DNA of 64,000 nucleotides, from the NCBI RefSeq assembly GCF_036250065.1, contig NZ_CP109199.1, forward strand, positions 1,860,001 to 1,924,000, written 5' to 3'. The DNA is from Micromonospora sp. NBC_01699 (GTDB taxonomy: Bacteria; Actinomycetota; Actinomycetes; Mycobacteriales; Micromonosporaceae). A program made the translations under genes and the position numbers. The notes under the pieces were generated by a model, which had not been told where the DNA came from, ran no database searches, and saw nothing but the letters and a program-made list of their open reading frames with translations. Below are positions 56,101-62,869 of the stretch, piece by piece. Each line of letters starts with the position of its first letter. Within the stretch, counting starts at the first letter, position 1.

Positions 56101-56933
56101 AGGGTGTTCGCCCTCCGGTAACGGGTAAGGGTCGAGGTGGAAGCGGCTGTAGCTTCTCGGGGCAGACCGGGGTCCTACTTGCGGACGGAAGCACCAAGCC
56201 GATCGAGGAAATCGCGGTCGGCGATGTCGTCCTCGCCACGGACCCTGAAACAGGGGAAGAAGGTCCCCGAAGGGTGACGCAAGTATGGTCCCACGAGGAC
56301 GACCTGATCGACCTTAAGCTCGACGACGACAAGTCCCTGACGACCACTGAAGACCACCCTTTCTGGAACGCAACCGACCGGCAGTGGCAAGAAGCTCAGC
56401 AACTTGACACCGGCGATATGCTCCATACAAGTCGCGGTACGGAGCTTCCGGTCGTTGGACTTGACTGGCGCACGGCCCATCGAGGTGCTGCCTTCAACCT
56501 TACTATTGACGACATCCACACGTACTATGTGATGGCCGGCAACACGCCGGTACTCGTGCATAACACGGGCGGATGTATCAACTTCGTTTCGAAGGGTGCA
56601 GGACTTGACCTTCGGCGTAGCGCAGAAATCGACGGTGAAACCTGGAGATTCAATACCGGGCATGGGTTCAATCGCGCTCATGAAGGTCCTAGTGGGATGA
56701 ACGATCTTCGGACTACAACGCTGACGGCAGATCAGATCGAGGCCGCGATCGCTCGTGACGTGAATGCATTCAGGGTGAGTGGAGGTCAGATTCCAGTTCC
56801 AGGAACGTCGGGCTTCAGGGGACCTCTCGAAAGATATGTCGACGTGGGTGGTGCCAAGATCGGGTATCGTGTGACCAATACGCCTGACGGCGCATTTAAT
56901 GTTCCGACCTATTGGAATCATAGCTGGGAGTGA
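50115..56933 (+). CDS. YD/RHS-repeat polymorphic toxin with HINT domain and variable tip
   Basis: 2272 residues, GTG start with GGAGG upstream, N-terminal signal peptide (LLHAPAPAAA). Residues about 250-700: SpvB/TcdB-like N-terminal propeller region; about 1080-1790: YD repeats (YDxxGRxT type); about 1750-1840: RHS core ending in GAREYDSGLGRFISVDP. Then a linker and a HINT domain: Cys2012, TEDH with His2081, terminal VLVHN with Asn2150, a complete self-cleavage set. Residues 2151-2272 are the released tip (GHGFNRAHEG at 2182-2191; PTYWNHSWE at the end), which I cannot assign to a toxin family. Codon use turns AT-richer in the tip. Confidence 0.95.
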   Translation: MQVKLPKNVSLSGRRHRGETLRRATATGVATILAVSLLHAPAPAAASADPPYQPPAATPVPAVPVTEVAWAPVSAYMPSQLAASKRQTLPGAASASAKPAPVWPAAASTVVELAAAQDSAPAKVGGLPVRVAAANDSGTARSTTGQPQRVRVEVLDRAATTRAGVRGVLLRLHRADGLATTAGVRVSVDYAAFATAYGADWASRLRLVSLPDCALTSPNSRQCVGVPLPSRNDLAKRTVSADLPLSAAARMVALSADTSGPAGDYGATSLQPSSTWSAGGNSGSFTWSYPMRVPPAPGGPAPQIGLNYSSQSVDGRHAASNNQPSWVGEGFEATVGGFIERRYKPCADDMDGSANNDDETGDLCWETDNAILSLNGSSSELIYNSTENRWHPRSDDGSRIERRTGASNGDNNGEHWVVTATDGTQYWFGRNRLPGWASGQPVTNSTWTAPVFGNDPAVGSIPAEPCHATAFADSDCVQAWRWNLDYVVDLNNNSASYWYVKETNKYARNLDPADDAAYDRGGWLDRIDYGTRQNSGVDSVLSTPAPLRVEFGEADRCLSSCGTHDEAHWPDTPWDAECTGTSCPDNFSPTFWSTKRLATITTQVRNGGGYDNVERWTLKHTFPDPGDGTRAGLWLDKISHAGLVGGTTTVPDVEFTYIQLANRVDTIDFAAAMNWMRIAQIRNESGGTINVTYSEPDCVAGQTPTPHTNNRLCYPVIWEPEGYQDPVTDWFHKYVVTTIYEIDHTGGVPPKGSPRVVHSYQYFDGVAWHYNDDDGLVDPKRKTWSDYRGYGRVAVTVGDPGDQTYTETRYFRGMHGDKLSPSGGTRPVTIDGINDEDWYAGIPRETKTLNGPGGAVVSRQTNDPWASGATATRTVNGDTVTARHSRVATVRDYTMRDAGRGERVTRTTTGYDSYGMPISVDDFGEESVAGDETCAKTDFTPRNDTAWVMDRVHRTQTYAIGCAATTGTLTEADVIGETRTWYDDQPFETAPTRGLPTTGQEMGAWNAGAPTFTTIARTAYDVQGRVTSSWDAMDSLTKTDYVPVTGGPVTGTTVTNPLLHVTTTTLQPAWGLPTSTTDANNKRTDLAYDGLGRLTSVWLPGRDKTTQTANMVLAYTIRNNAATAVTTSQLNAAGNYITSHAFYDGQLRPRQTQVPSPSGGRMLTEAFYDSAGRARRTYGTYHANGSPGMTLVTATEPTNVPNQTRTIYDGAGRATAAIFQPYTVERWRGSTYYAGDRVDDTPPAGGTAMSTVFDARGRTVGLRQYHGTAPTPNTAGSWDATSYTFNRKGQLTSVTDPAGNDWTYTYDIRGRQIQVSDPDKGSTSLKYDNAGRVTETTDARNKRLLNSYDKLNRRTAILDPAVPATRARWTYDTIDKGQLTQSTRIVGTATYTVSVTDYDDAYRPTGQAVTIPATETGLSGTYNFTSTWNIDGSPASTSLPSINAGLPDEILSYGYDSLGLPTTLTTLYGNVASSYVAGTDYNALGQAEQYELYTGSGGRVWQKFERELETGRLTGIRTDRDTVAPHILSDIRYSFDPAGNITKATDVAPDPVDDTQCFDYDHLRRLTEAWTPASGNCEAAPSTSLLGGPAPYRHSWTFNAVGNRLSQVVHSTSGNATTNYAYPPADSPRPHSLSSTSGAQTGTYTYDATGNTLTRPTSSSGTQTMTWDPEGHLETSTDTAGETRYIYDADGNRLIRRDPTGKTLYLPGQEIRYTGTGSTNGTRYYSHGGAVVASRNAAGLTWLTSDHQGTGQIAVTADNTQALTLRRQTPYGTPRGPQLVWPNQRGFVGGTQDPTGLTHLGAREYDSGLGRFISVDPIMDLKDPQQWNAYSYANNTPITSSDPSGLSPEDAQWGGPTPSKHSQVNTELRYGSGKSTAKTKDKDRDFGRDVWRGVKSGWSSFVDSTIDAVTLQSARDAYDSASATHGQMTGVLAFAATVVEPLTPIGQFKMALGQADTSVRLIEAVADGDTEEAAAILTEQTLTVGAALLPLKVAPKGVRPPVTGKGRGGSGCSFSGQTGVLLADGSTKPIEEIAVGDVVLATDPETGEEGPRRVTQVWSHEDDLIDLKLDDDKSLTTTEDHPFWNATDRQWQEAQQLDTGDMLHTSRGTELPVVGLDWRTAHRGAAFNLTIDDIHTYYVMAGNTPVLVHNTGGCINFVSKGAGLDLRRSAEIDGETWRFNTGHGFNRAHEGPSGMNDLRTTTLTADQIEAAIARDVNAFRVSGGQIPVPGTSGFRGPLERYVDVGGAKIGYRVTNTPDGAFNVPTYWNHSWE

Positions 56934-56936
56934 GGT

Positions 56937-57287
56937 GTGAAGAAGCCGGTGGGTAACCTTAACGTAGCCGCCAGGAATCTGACCGCAGCGAGCCAAGAGG
57001 GTGATCCTAAGGACAAAGTCTATGCGATGCGGACGTTTGTCGAGCGGGTTACCTTCGCCCCAGCTGATGAAATTTTAGCCGTGTTGCGCGAAATTGCTGC
57101 CGAAGACTGGATGGCAATGCCGCCGTGGGCGCGGAACCTGGCTTTCAGGTTGGCCTGCCTTCAGTGCCCAGCCGACGTGGCTATCCTGCGGGAGGCGGCA
57201 GCGGATCTTCTGTCATTCGGCCCTGATTGGGATGCTTATGCATATGAGCTGCAGAATCGGGCGGATCAGATAGAGGGAGGCGATTAG
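56937..57287 (+). CDS. Candidate immunity protein for the 50115 toxin
   Basis: 116 residues, GTG start three bases after the toxin stop, GGGAG as ribosome site. Acidic and all-helical by eye (DEILAVLREIAAEDWMAMPP, DVAILREAAADLLSFG). Immunity genes of polymorphic toxins lie in exactly this position, are small and match only their tip. No family recognised. Base composition like the tip, unlike the stalk, so both probably arrived together. Confidence 0.78.
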   Translation: MKKPVGNLNVAARNLTAASQEGDPKDKVYAMRTFVERVTFAPADEILAVLREIAAEDWMAMPPWARNLAFRLACLQCPADVAILREAAADLLSFGPDWDAYAYELQNRADQIEGGD

Positions 57288-57327
57288 GTGTTCGTCACCG
57301 TCAAACGGAGAGGATGGGTAGTGAGAT

Positions 57328-57762
57328 TTGTCGTTGCTTCCTCATCGGAATTCAAATCGGAGCAGCTATCTCTCCTACTCGGGGGACCTCCCGCAGGTCG
57401 CCGTCCGGAGTGGACCTCTTGCGGAAGTGGGTGCGGGTTGTGATGCAGCGGTAGTGCACTACAGGGTTGCGCATGACCGATACGGGGGGACGCCGATTGT
57501 TGGGCAGGCGCAGGTACTCCGGAATTCCAGGAACGACGGGGCTCCTCCGATAATTTTGGCCACTCCACCATTGATAACTGGCGCTGGGACGGGCGCCGAG
57601 GCGCAAGCGGAGGTTGAGAATCACGCATCGCGGATGCTTATTTCGGCCCTTGCTGAATGGGTGCGGTCGCTGCTTCATCCATCGGGATCAGCAAAAGCAG
57701 AGTGCGTGCTCCATGTCGAGGCTGCTGGACTGGACTTCGGCGATCTCGGGTCCATGGCCTGA
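57328..57762 (+). CDS. Hypothetical protein after the immunity gene
   Basis: A TTG-started frame of 144 residues (YLSYSGDLPQVAVRSGPLAE, AAVVHYRVAHDRYGGTPIVG, a helical ASRMLISALAEWVRSLL). It ends exactly at the left end of the next IS, so the 3' end may be truncated. It could be an orphan immunity gene or displaced tip debris; start and reality are uncertain. Confidence 0.38.
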   Translation: MSLLPHRNSNRSSYLSYSGDLPQVAVRSGPLAEVGAGCDAAVVHYRVAHDRYGGTPIVGQAQVLRNSRNDGAPPIILATPPLITGAGTGAEAQAEVENHASRMLISALAEWVRSLLHPSGSAKAECVLHVEAAGLDFGDLGSMA

Positions 57763-58686
57763 GAGGGTGTATGAGATCGATGTCGGACGGTGTCCGTCGG
57801 GGCGGCGGGGCTGAGTCGGTGATCAGGGTGTGGAACGCACCCCTCGTTACCCATCGGACCTGACGGACGCGCAGTGGGACATCGTCGAGCCGATGTTGCC
57901 GCTGCCGAAGTGGCTCGGTCGGCCGGAGAAGAATCCCCGCCGGGCGATCGTGGACGCGATCCTGTACGTGGTGCGGACCGGTTGCTCCTGGCGGCAGTTG
58001 CCGGTCGACTTCCCGCCCTGGTCGACCGTGTACTGGCACTTCAACCGCTTCGAGAAACGTGGCGTGACCGATCGGATCCTTGCCGAGCTGCGGGAACCGG
58101 TCCGGATCGCCGAGGGACGGGACCCCGAACCGTCGGCCGGGATCATCGACTCCCAGTCAGTGAAGGGCGCCGACACCGTTGGCCAGGAAACTCGGGGCTA
58201 CGACGCGGGGAAGAAGATCAACGGTAGGAAGCGGTTCGTCGTCACCGACACCCTCGGTCTGCTGGTCGCGGTATGGGTCCTGGCCGCGTCGTGGCAGGAC
58301 CGCGACGGCGGCAAGGCCACCCTCCTCGCCGCGTACGCGGCCACCCCGATCCGGTACGTGTTCGCCGACCAGGGCTTCACCGGTCAGCTCGTCGACTGGG
58401 CCAAGGCGACCCTGAACACCACCCTGGAGATCATCCGCAAACCCGCCGACCAGAAGGGCTTCGCCGTCCACCCGCGCCGGTGGGTGGTCGAGCGGACCCT
58501 GGCCTGGTTAACCGCCCACCGCCGACTCGCCCGCGACTACGAACGCCTCCCCGAAACCTCCGAGGCCATGATCCGCTGGGCGGCCATCAACCAGATGCTC
58601 CGCCGACTCACCCGAGGAAGACCGCCCGACGCCAACAACGCCGCACCTTCAACCCACCCGACTGACACCAATCTCATACACCCTCT
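57762..58686 (+). mobile_element. IS5-family insertion sequence, about 925 bp
   Basis: Inverted ends AGAGGGTGTATGAGAT at 57762-57777 and, inverted, at 58671-58686, with weaker pairing inward (GATGTC / GGTGTC). One intact transposase. No clear target duplication. Inserted right behind the toxin-immunity locus. Confidence 0.85.
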
Positions 58687-58693
58687 TAGTTGA
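57830..58693 (+). CDS. IS5-family transposase
   Basis: 287 residues, intact. YPSDLTDAQWDIVEPMLP start; Asp in GIIDSQSVKGAD, Asp in YVFADQGFTGQL, Glu in RRWVVERTLAWLTAHRRL. The reading frame runs through the right terminal repeat and stops seven bases beyond it. Distinct from the elements at 22031, 24226 and 60522, though the same broad family. Confidence 0.93.
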   Translation: MERTPRYPSDLTDAQWDIVEPMLPLPKWLGRPEKNPRRAIVDAILYVVRTGCSWRQLPVDFPPWSTVYWHFNRFEKRGVTDRILAELREPVRIAEGRDPEPSAGIIDSQSVKGADTVGQETRGYDAGKKINGRKRFVVTDTLGLLVAVWVLAASWQDRDGGKATLLAAYAATPIRYVFADQGFTGQLVDWAKATLNTTLEIIRKPADQKGFAVHPRRWVVERTLAWLTAHRRLARDYERLPETSEAMIRWAAINQMLRRLTRGRPPDANNAAPSTHPTDTNLIHPLS

Positions 58694-58816
58694 GTGGGAG
58701 TTGTCAGGCCTCGGGTGGCTGTTGCGGTGGGCTTGGTTGTGGTCCGAGGCCGGTGCGGCTGGGGTGTAGCGCGGAGGAGAGAGTGCCGGGAACGCATCGC
58801 GTTCTCGGTGCTGGGT

Positions 58817-60190
58817 CTACCACGGGACGATGGCGTAGTTCTTGAGTAGTACGCCGTGCAGCGGTGCGCCGGCTTCGCCGCGGATGATGGGGTGGTAGAT
58901 CCGTGCGGCGGCGTCGATGACGTCCAGTGGTGGTCGCCAGCCGGTGGCGGCCCGCCGTGCCTTGAGCGCGGTCGGGTTCTCGTCGGTGATCCAGCCGGTG
59001 TCGACGCCGCACATGTACACCTGGTGCCGGACAAGGTCGGCCGCGCCGACCCGCGTCAGCATGTTCAGCGCTGCCTTGCTGACCGAGGTGTGTGGGTGCC
59101 GTTCGGGTCCGGTTCCATCCTCGCCGAACCAGCCCTCCCGGCCGGTCACGTTCACCACGTACCGACGGCCCGGCCCGGGTGTGGTCAACACCGGGCGGAG
59201 CCTGTCAAGCAGCAGGAATGGTACCACCACGTTGACCAGTTGCACCTCCAGCAGCTCGACCGGGTCAACTTGGCCGATCCTGGCGGTCCAGGAGTTTGCG
59301 TCGCCGGGGACGACCAGCGCACCGGTGGCGTCGGTGATGTGCGCCAGTTCTCGGCCGGGTGCGTCGGCGACGGCGGCGAGGGTCGCGCTCCACTCGGGCG
59401 GCGCCGCGCCGGGCCGGTAGCCGGCCACAGACTCGACCACCGCCCCTTCCTGGGTGGCCAGCAGTTCCGCCGCGACCAGCGGCTGGTACGCCCACGTCGG
59501 TCGCCGCACCGTCTGGGCCGCGTTGTTGACCAGTATGTCCAGCCGGCTTCCGTCCTCGGTCAACCGTTCCGCCAGGTCCACCACCTGGCGTGGGTCCCGC
59601 AGGTCCGCACCGATGACCCGCAGCGACTTCAGCCACGTGGCGGCATCCGGCTCCTGCGCGTACCGGCGGGCGGCGTCCGTCGGGAACCGGGTCACCACCG
59701 TGACGGCGGCTCCGTCGCGCAGCAACTTCAACGCCACGTGATAGCCGATCTTGACCCGGCCGCCAGTCACCACCGCTCGCCGGCCGGTCAGATCGGTACC
59801 GGCGTCCCGGTGCCACCGGTGCAGCTCGGCACAGGTAGGGCAGAGCGCATGGTAGAGGACGTCGACCGTGCGGAACCGGTCCCGGCAGGCGTAACACCGG
59901 CGCTCCCGACGGGTCCGGCCCACACCGTCCACATCGATCGACACCTCACGCGAGGTGGAGACCACCGGTACGCCCTCGGCCCGGTCTACCGCACCAGTGG
60001 CCGCACCAGCGACGACGGCCCGGTCAGCGGCCGCGGTCTGCCGGCGACGGTTGGCGCGCCGCTGCCGCTGGGCATCCTTGAGCAGCCCATCGACCGCGCG
60101 CTGTACCCGTTGGCGGACCGGGTCGTCGACAGGTAGCGCACGGATTTCGCCGAGCACCCGCAACGCTACCTCGACCTCGTCGCCGTTCAT
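58817..60190 (-). CDS. SDR oxidoreductase with N-terminal zinc ribbon
   Basis: 457 residues; ATG with GGGGAGG upstream. Residues 1-95: basic helical region. Residues 99-120: CYAC ... CPTC, a four-cysteine zinc ribbon (99, 102, 117, 120). Then a Rossmann SDR with TGGRVKIG at 142-149 and LVNNAAQ. The usual YxxxK reads TSVSK, so Thr replaces the catalytic Tyr. A zinc ribbon plus a Tyr-less SDR points to a regulatory or nucleic-acid-linked role, not simple catalysis (inference). Confidence 0.85.
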   Translation of the reverse strand: MNGDEVEVALRVLGEIRALPVDDPVRQRVQRAVDGLLKDAQRQRRANRRRQTAAADRAVVAGAATGAVDRAEGVPVVSTSREVSIDVDGVGRTRRERRCYACRDRFRTVDVLYHALCPTCAELHRWHRDAGTDLTGRRAVVTGGRVKIGYHVALKLLRDGAAVTVVTRFPTDAARRYAQEPDAATWLKSLRVIGADLRDPRQVVDLAERLTEDGSRLDILVNNAAQTVRRPTWAYQPLVAAELLATQEGAVVESVAGYRPGAAPPEWSATLAAVADAPGRELAHITDATGALVVPGDANSWTARIGQVDPVELLEVQLVNVVVPFLLLDRLRPVLTTPGPGRRYVVNVTGREGWFGEDGTGPERHPHTSVSKAALNMLTRVGAADLVRHQVYMCGVDTGWITDENPTALKARRAATGWRPPLDVIDAAARIYHPIIRGEAGAPLHGVLLKNYAIVPW

Positions 60191-60215
60191 CGCCTCCCCG
60201 CCCTCGACCGGCCGG

Positions 60216-60288
60216 GTGGACGGGCCGGATTCGAACCAGCGTCCTCCGCATTTGCAGTGCGGCGCGTCGACCTCTGCGCTACCGACCA
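60216..60288 (-). tRNA. tRNA-Cys-like gene, anticodon GCA
   Basis: Folds as a cloverleaf: acceptor TGGTCGG / CCGTCCA (one T-T mismatch), D arm GCGCAG...GACGC, anticodon stem CCGCA / TGCGG with loop CTGCAAA (T33, GCA), T arm GCTGG TTCGAAT CCGGC. No encoded CCA. The body resembles the neighbouring Asp-like tRNA more than a standard tRNA-Cys. Confidence 0.65.
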
Positions 60289-60297
60289 ACCGGCGGT

Positions 60298-60370
60298 GGG
60301 ACCCGACCGGACTCGAACCGGCATCCTCCGCCTTGATCGGGCGGCGCGACTACCCCTGCGCTACAGGTCC
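60298..60370 (-). tRNA. tRNA-Asp-like gene with altered anticodon loop
   Basis: Acceptor GGACCTG / CGGGTCC, D arm GCGCAGGGG...CGC, T arm GCCGG TTCGAGT CCGGT and anticodon stem CCGCC / GGCGG all pair, and the body follows actinobacterial tRNA-Asp. The loop is CGATCAA where CTGTCAC is expected: G at 33 and apparent anticodon ATC. No CCA. Possibly a tRNA pseudogene or a tRNA-derived attachment remnant. Nine bp from the Cys-like gene. Confidence 0.6.
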
Positions 60371-60479
60371 CACCGCCTGGCATGTTAGCGACACGACCGA
60401 AACGCCGCCAACGGATACCCCGCCAAGCACACCCGGACGTAGGTTCAGAGCATGGCCTCGACGAGGCGCCTACGGCGAG

Positions 60480-60608
60480 CTGTTGGGAACAACAATGCGC
60501 TCCCAACACGCTGCACAGTGTTCAACCCAGTTGGCTGCTCGGACCGTCTCCGCCCGGCCTGCGACCGCTTGTGCTGTCCCTGGTCAGCGTCGTAAACCGT
60601 TTCTTGAC
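60480..60608 (+). repeat. Long dispersed repeat, degenerate copy D
   Basis: GTTGGGAACAACAATGCGCTCCCAAC, then a GTTCAACCCAGTT block, GCTCGGACCGTC and ACCGTTTCTTGAC follow the first third of copies A-C in order. It ends where IS sequence begins and starts 110 bp from the tRNA pair. Confidence 0.6.
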
Positions 60609-61334
60609 GTACTCGCGCACCAGACGACGGTGCAGCATCAGCGTGCCGTAGGTTTGCTCGACGATCCACCGCTTCTTGACCGGCACGAACCCAGGCATGG
60701 TGTCGGATCGTTTGACGACCTCGACATCGATGCCCAACACCGCGCCGTGGACCGCCAGGTCCTGTTTGAACCCGGCGTCGACCCAGGCGTGGGTCACCGT
60801 CGGCGTGTGCTCGGCGACCTTGTCCAGGAGCTTGATGCCGATCGCGTTGTCGGTGGCCGACGCCGCGGTCACGACCACGGCGATGATCAGGCCGACGGTG
60901 TCCACGGCCAGGTCCCGTTTACGGCCCGGCACCTTCTTACCGGCATCCTTACCGGTCGTGGCCGCCGGGACGTGGTTCGCGGCCCGCATCGACTGGGTGT
61001 CCACCGCGACCGCGCTCGGGTCCTCCGCCCGACCGGCCTTCTCCCGCGCCTGGCCGCGCAGCAGGTCATGGATCGTCTGGTCGGTGCCGTCGTCACGCCA
61101 CAACGCGAAGTAGTAGTACGTCGCCGACTTCTGCGGCAGGTCATGCGGCAGGTACGCCCACTGGCAGCCGGTCCGGTTCTGGTAGAGGATCGCGTTCACG
61201 ATCTCCCGCAAATCCTGTTCGCCGTGACGACCCGCGACCGAGACACGCGTGACCCGCCACGTGTCCAGGAACGGCCCGATCAACGCCCACTGCTCGTCGG
61301 TCACGTCACTCGGGTACGGCTTTCGATCACCCAT
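60522..61334 (-). pseudogene. IS5-family transposase with replaced C-terminus
   Basis: Family sequence from 61334 (YPSDVTDEQWALIGPFLD) through DTQSMRAANH, HAWVDAGFK and KKRWIVEQTYGTLMLHRRLV is complete to the catalytic Glu, but after REYV the frame enters repeat D and ends in an unrelated Arg/Gly tail. The left end of the element is therefore missing. The right end was not identified; 61335-61552 holds no gene. Confidence 0.85.
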
Positions 61335-61552
61335 GACCAGCCAACGCCGCAGCTACGAGCCAGGTCGCGACCGGGGTTCATCTTTCATACCATCGAATGA
61401 TCACCATCTACCGCGAACCCGTAGAACGATCACCGCACAGACCCAACGCATAGATCAACCAAAGCGTTCCGAACCGCCCTCTGATCCGCATCTTCGGCAT
61501 TACCGTTACCACCGCGATGCGCTTTGTACGGGCCGCCCACCCCGAACGCTGC

Positions 61553-62803
61553 TCAGTACCTCCCCGCTAAGGCGCTGTTTGCGGCCGACTTGGCATTTGC
61601 CGCGCCCAGCGCGGCGACAATAACCGGCAGCGCGACGAGCAGTGCGATGGCACGCAGCCCACCGGCGATCGGGTACCCCGCTCGCACCCCGAATTCGTGC
61701 GCGACGATGCCCCCAGTCAGCGCACCGAGCGGGATCAGTCCCCAACCCAGCATCCGGTAGACGCCGTTGACCCGTCCCAGGAGCTCCGATGGCACGAGCT
61801 GCTGTCGCAGGCTCACGGTCACGATGTTCCACAGGGTGGTGAAGAACCCGTTCAATGCCAGCAGTGCGCCGAGCGCGATCGCATCCGGACTGAGCCCGAT
61901 GCCGGCGAAAATGAAGACGTTCGCCACGAGCGCTGTGAGCAGCGCGGGCAGCGCCCCGATCCGCACGACGATCCGGGCGTTGACCAAGCCTCCGAGCACG
62001 CTGCCGATCGCGGCACCGGCGAGCAAGAGGCCGTAGCTGCGCGTGCTCAGGTGCAGCGTCTGCGTTGCGAGCAGGACGAGGGTCACGTTGCCCAAATGAA
62101 AACAGAAGGTGTTGACGCCGAGCAGCAGTGCGAGGGTGCGCAGCAGGCGATGCCCGGTAAGCCAACGCAGGCCGTCCGCGATGGCCGTGCGCAACGGCGG
62201 GTGCTCGGTTCGTGTCCGCCGACGGCGCGGCAGGGTCGCCAACAGCGCGGCGGACAGGGCGAACGAGGCTGCGTCCAGGCCGAACGGCAGTGCGACGGCG
62301 ACGGCGAACGAGATGCTGCCCAGGGGCGGGCCGACGAACGTCTGACCGACGGTGGTGACGGTGTACAGATTGCCGTTCGCCTTGTGCAGCAGGGATTTCG
62401 GGACGATCTCCGGCAGGATCGCCTGCGACGCGATACCGAACACCACGTCACAGCAACCGAGCCCGAACGCCATCACGGCCAGGACGGGAATGCTCAATTC
62501 ACCGACTGCAGCCAGTACCGCCACGATGCCGACGAGGGCCGCCTGGATCGCCTGGGAACGCCACATCAGACCGACCCGGTCGTAGCGGTCGACGACCGCC
62601 CCGGCCGGAATTGATAGAAGTAGCCACGGCAGGTACGTCGCGGCAGCAAGGATCGAGACCAGCCGCGGGTCGTGGGTGATGGTCAGAGCCAGCAACGGGA
62701 TGGCCGCGGCGAACACACCATCGCCGATATTGTCGATGGCCGCCGCCCACCATAGGCGCCAGTAGGAAGCGGACAGTCGAGGCTCGGAAATCGTCGCGGT
62801 CAC
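61553..62803 (-). CDS. MFS exporter (EntS-like)
   Basis: 416-residue integral membrane protein with about 12 hydrophobic segments. N-terminal SYWRLWWAAAIDNIGDGVFA, the loop GAVVDRYDRVGLMWRSQ (motif A variant) and a long central loop (PRRRRTRTEHPPL) place it with the MFS_3/EntS-type drug or siderophore exporters. Divergent from the ArsR-type regulator, which likely controls it. Confidence 0.93.
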   Translation of the reverse strand: MTATISEPRLSASYWRLWWAAAIDNIGDGVFAAAIPLLALTITHDPRLVSILAAATYLPWLLLSIPAGAVVDRYDRVGLMWRSQAIQAALVGIVAVLAAVGELSIPVLAVMAFGLGCCDVVFGIASQAILPEIVPKSLLHKANGNLYTVTTVGQTFVGPPLGSISFAVAVALPFGLDAASFALSAALLATLPRRRRTRTEHPPLRTAIADGLRWLTGHRLLRTLALLLGVNTFCFHLGNVTLVLLATQTLHLSTRSYGLLLAGAAIGSVLGGLVNARIVVRIGALPALLTALVANVFIFAGIGLSPDAIALGALLALNGFFTTLWNIVTVSLRQQLVPSELLGRVNGVYRMLGWGLIPLGALTGGIVAHEFGVRAGYPIAGGLRAIALLVALPVIVAALGAANAKSAANSALAGRY

Positions 62804-62869
62804 GACAGAGATCGTCTGATGCCGGTGGTCGCCTGGACACCATTTAGCCGCCGGCTACATAATCGCAGA

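Noticed and set aside
56565-56933. Assignment of the toxin tip to EndoU or another named nuclease family
   Set aside because: The GHG...RAHE segment has His residues but not the spacing of the families I know; naming one would be a guess.
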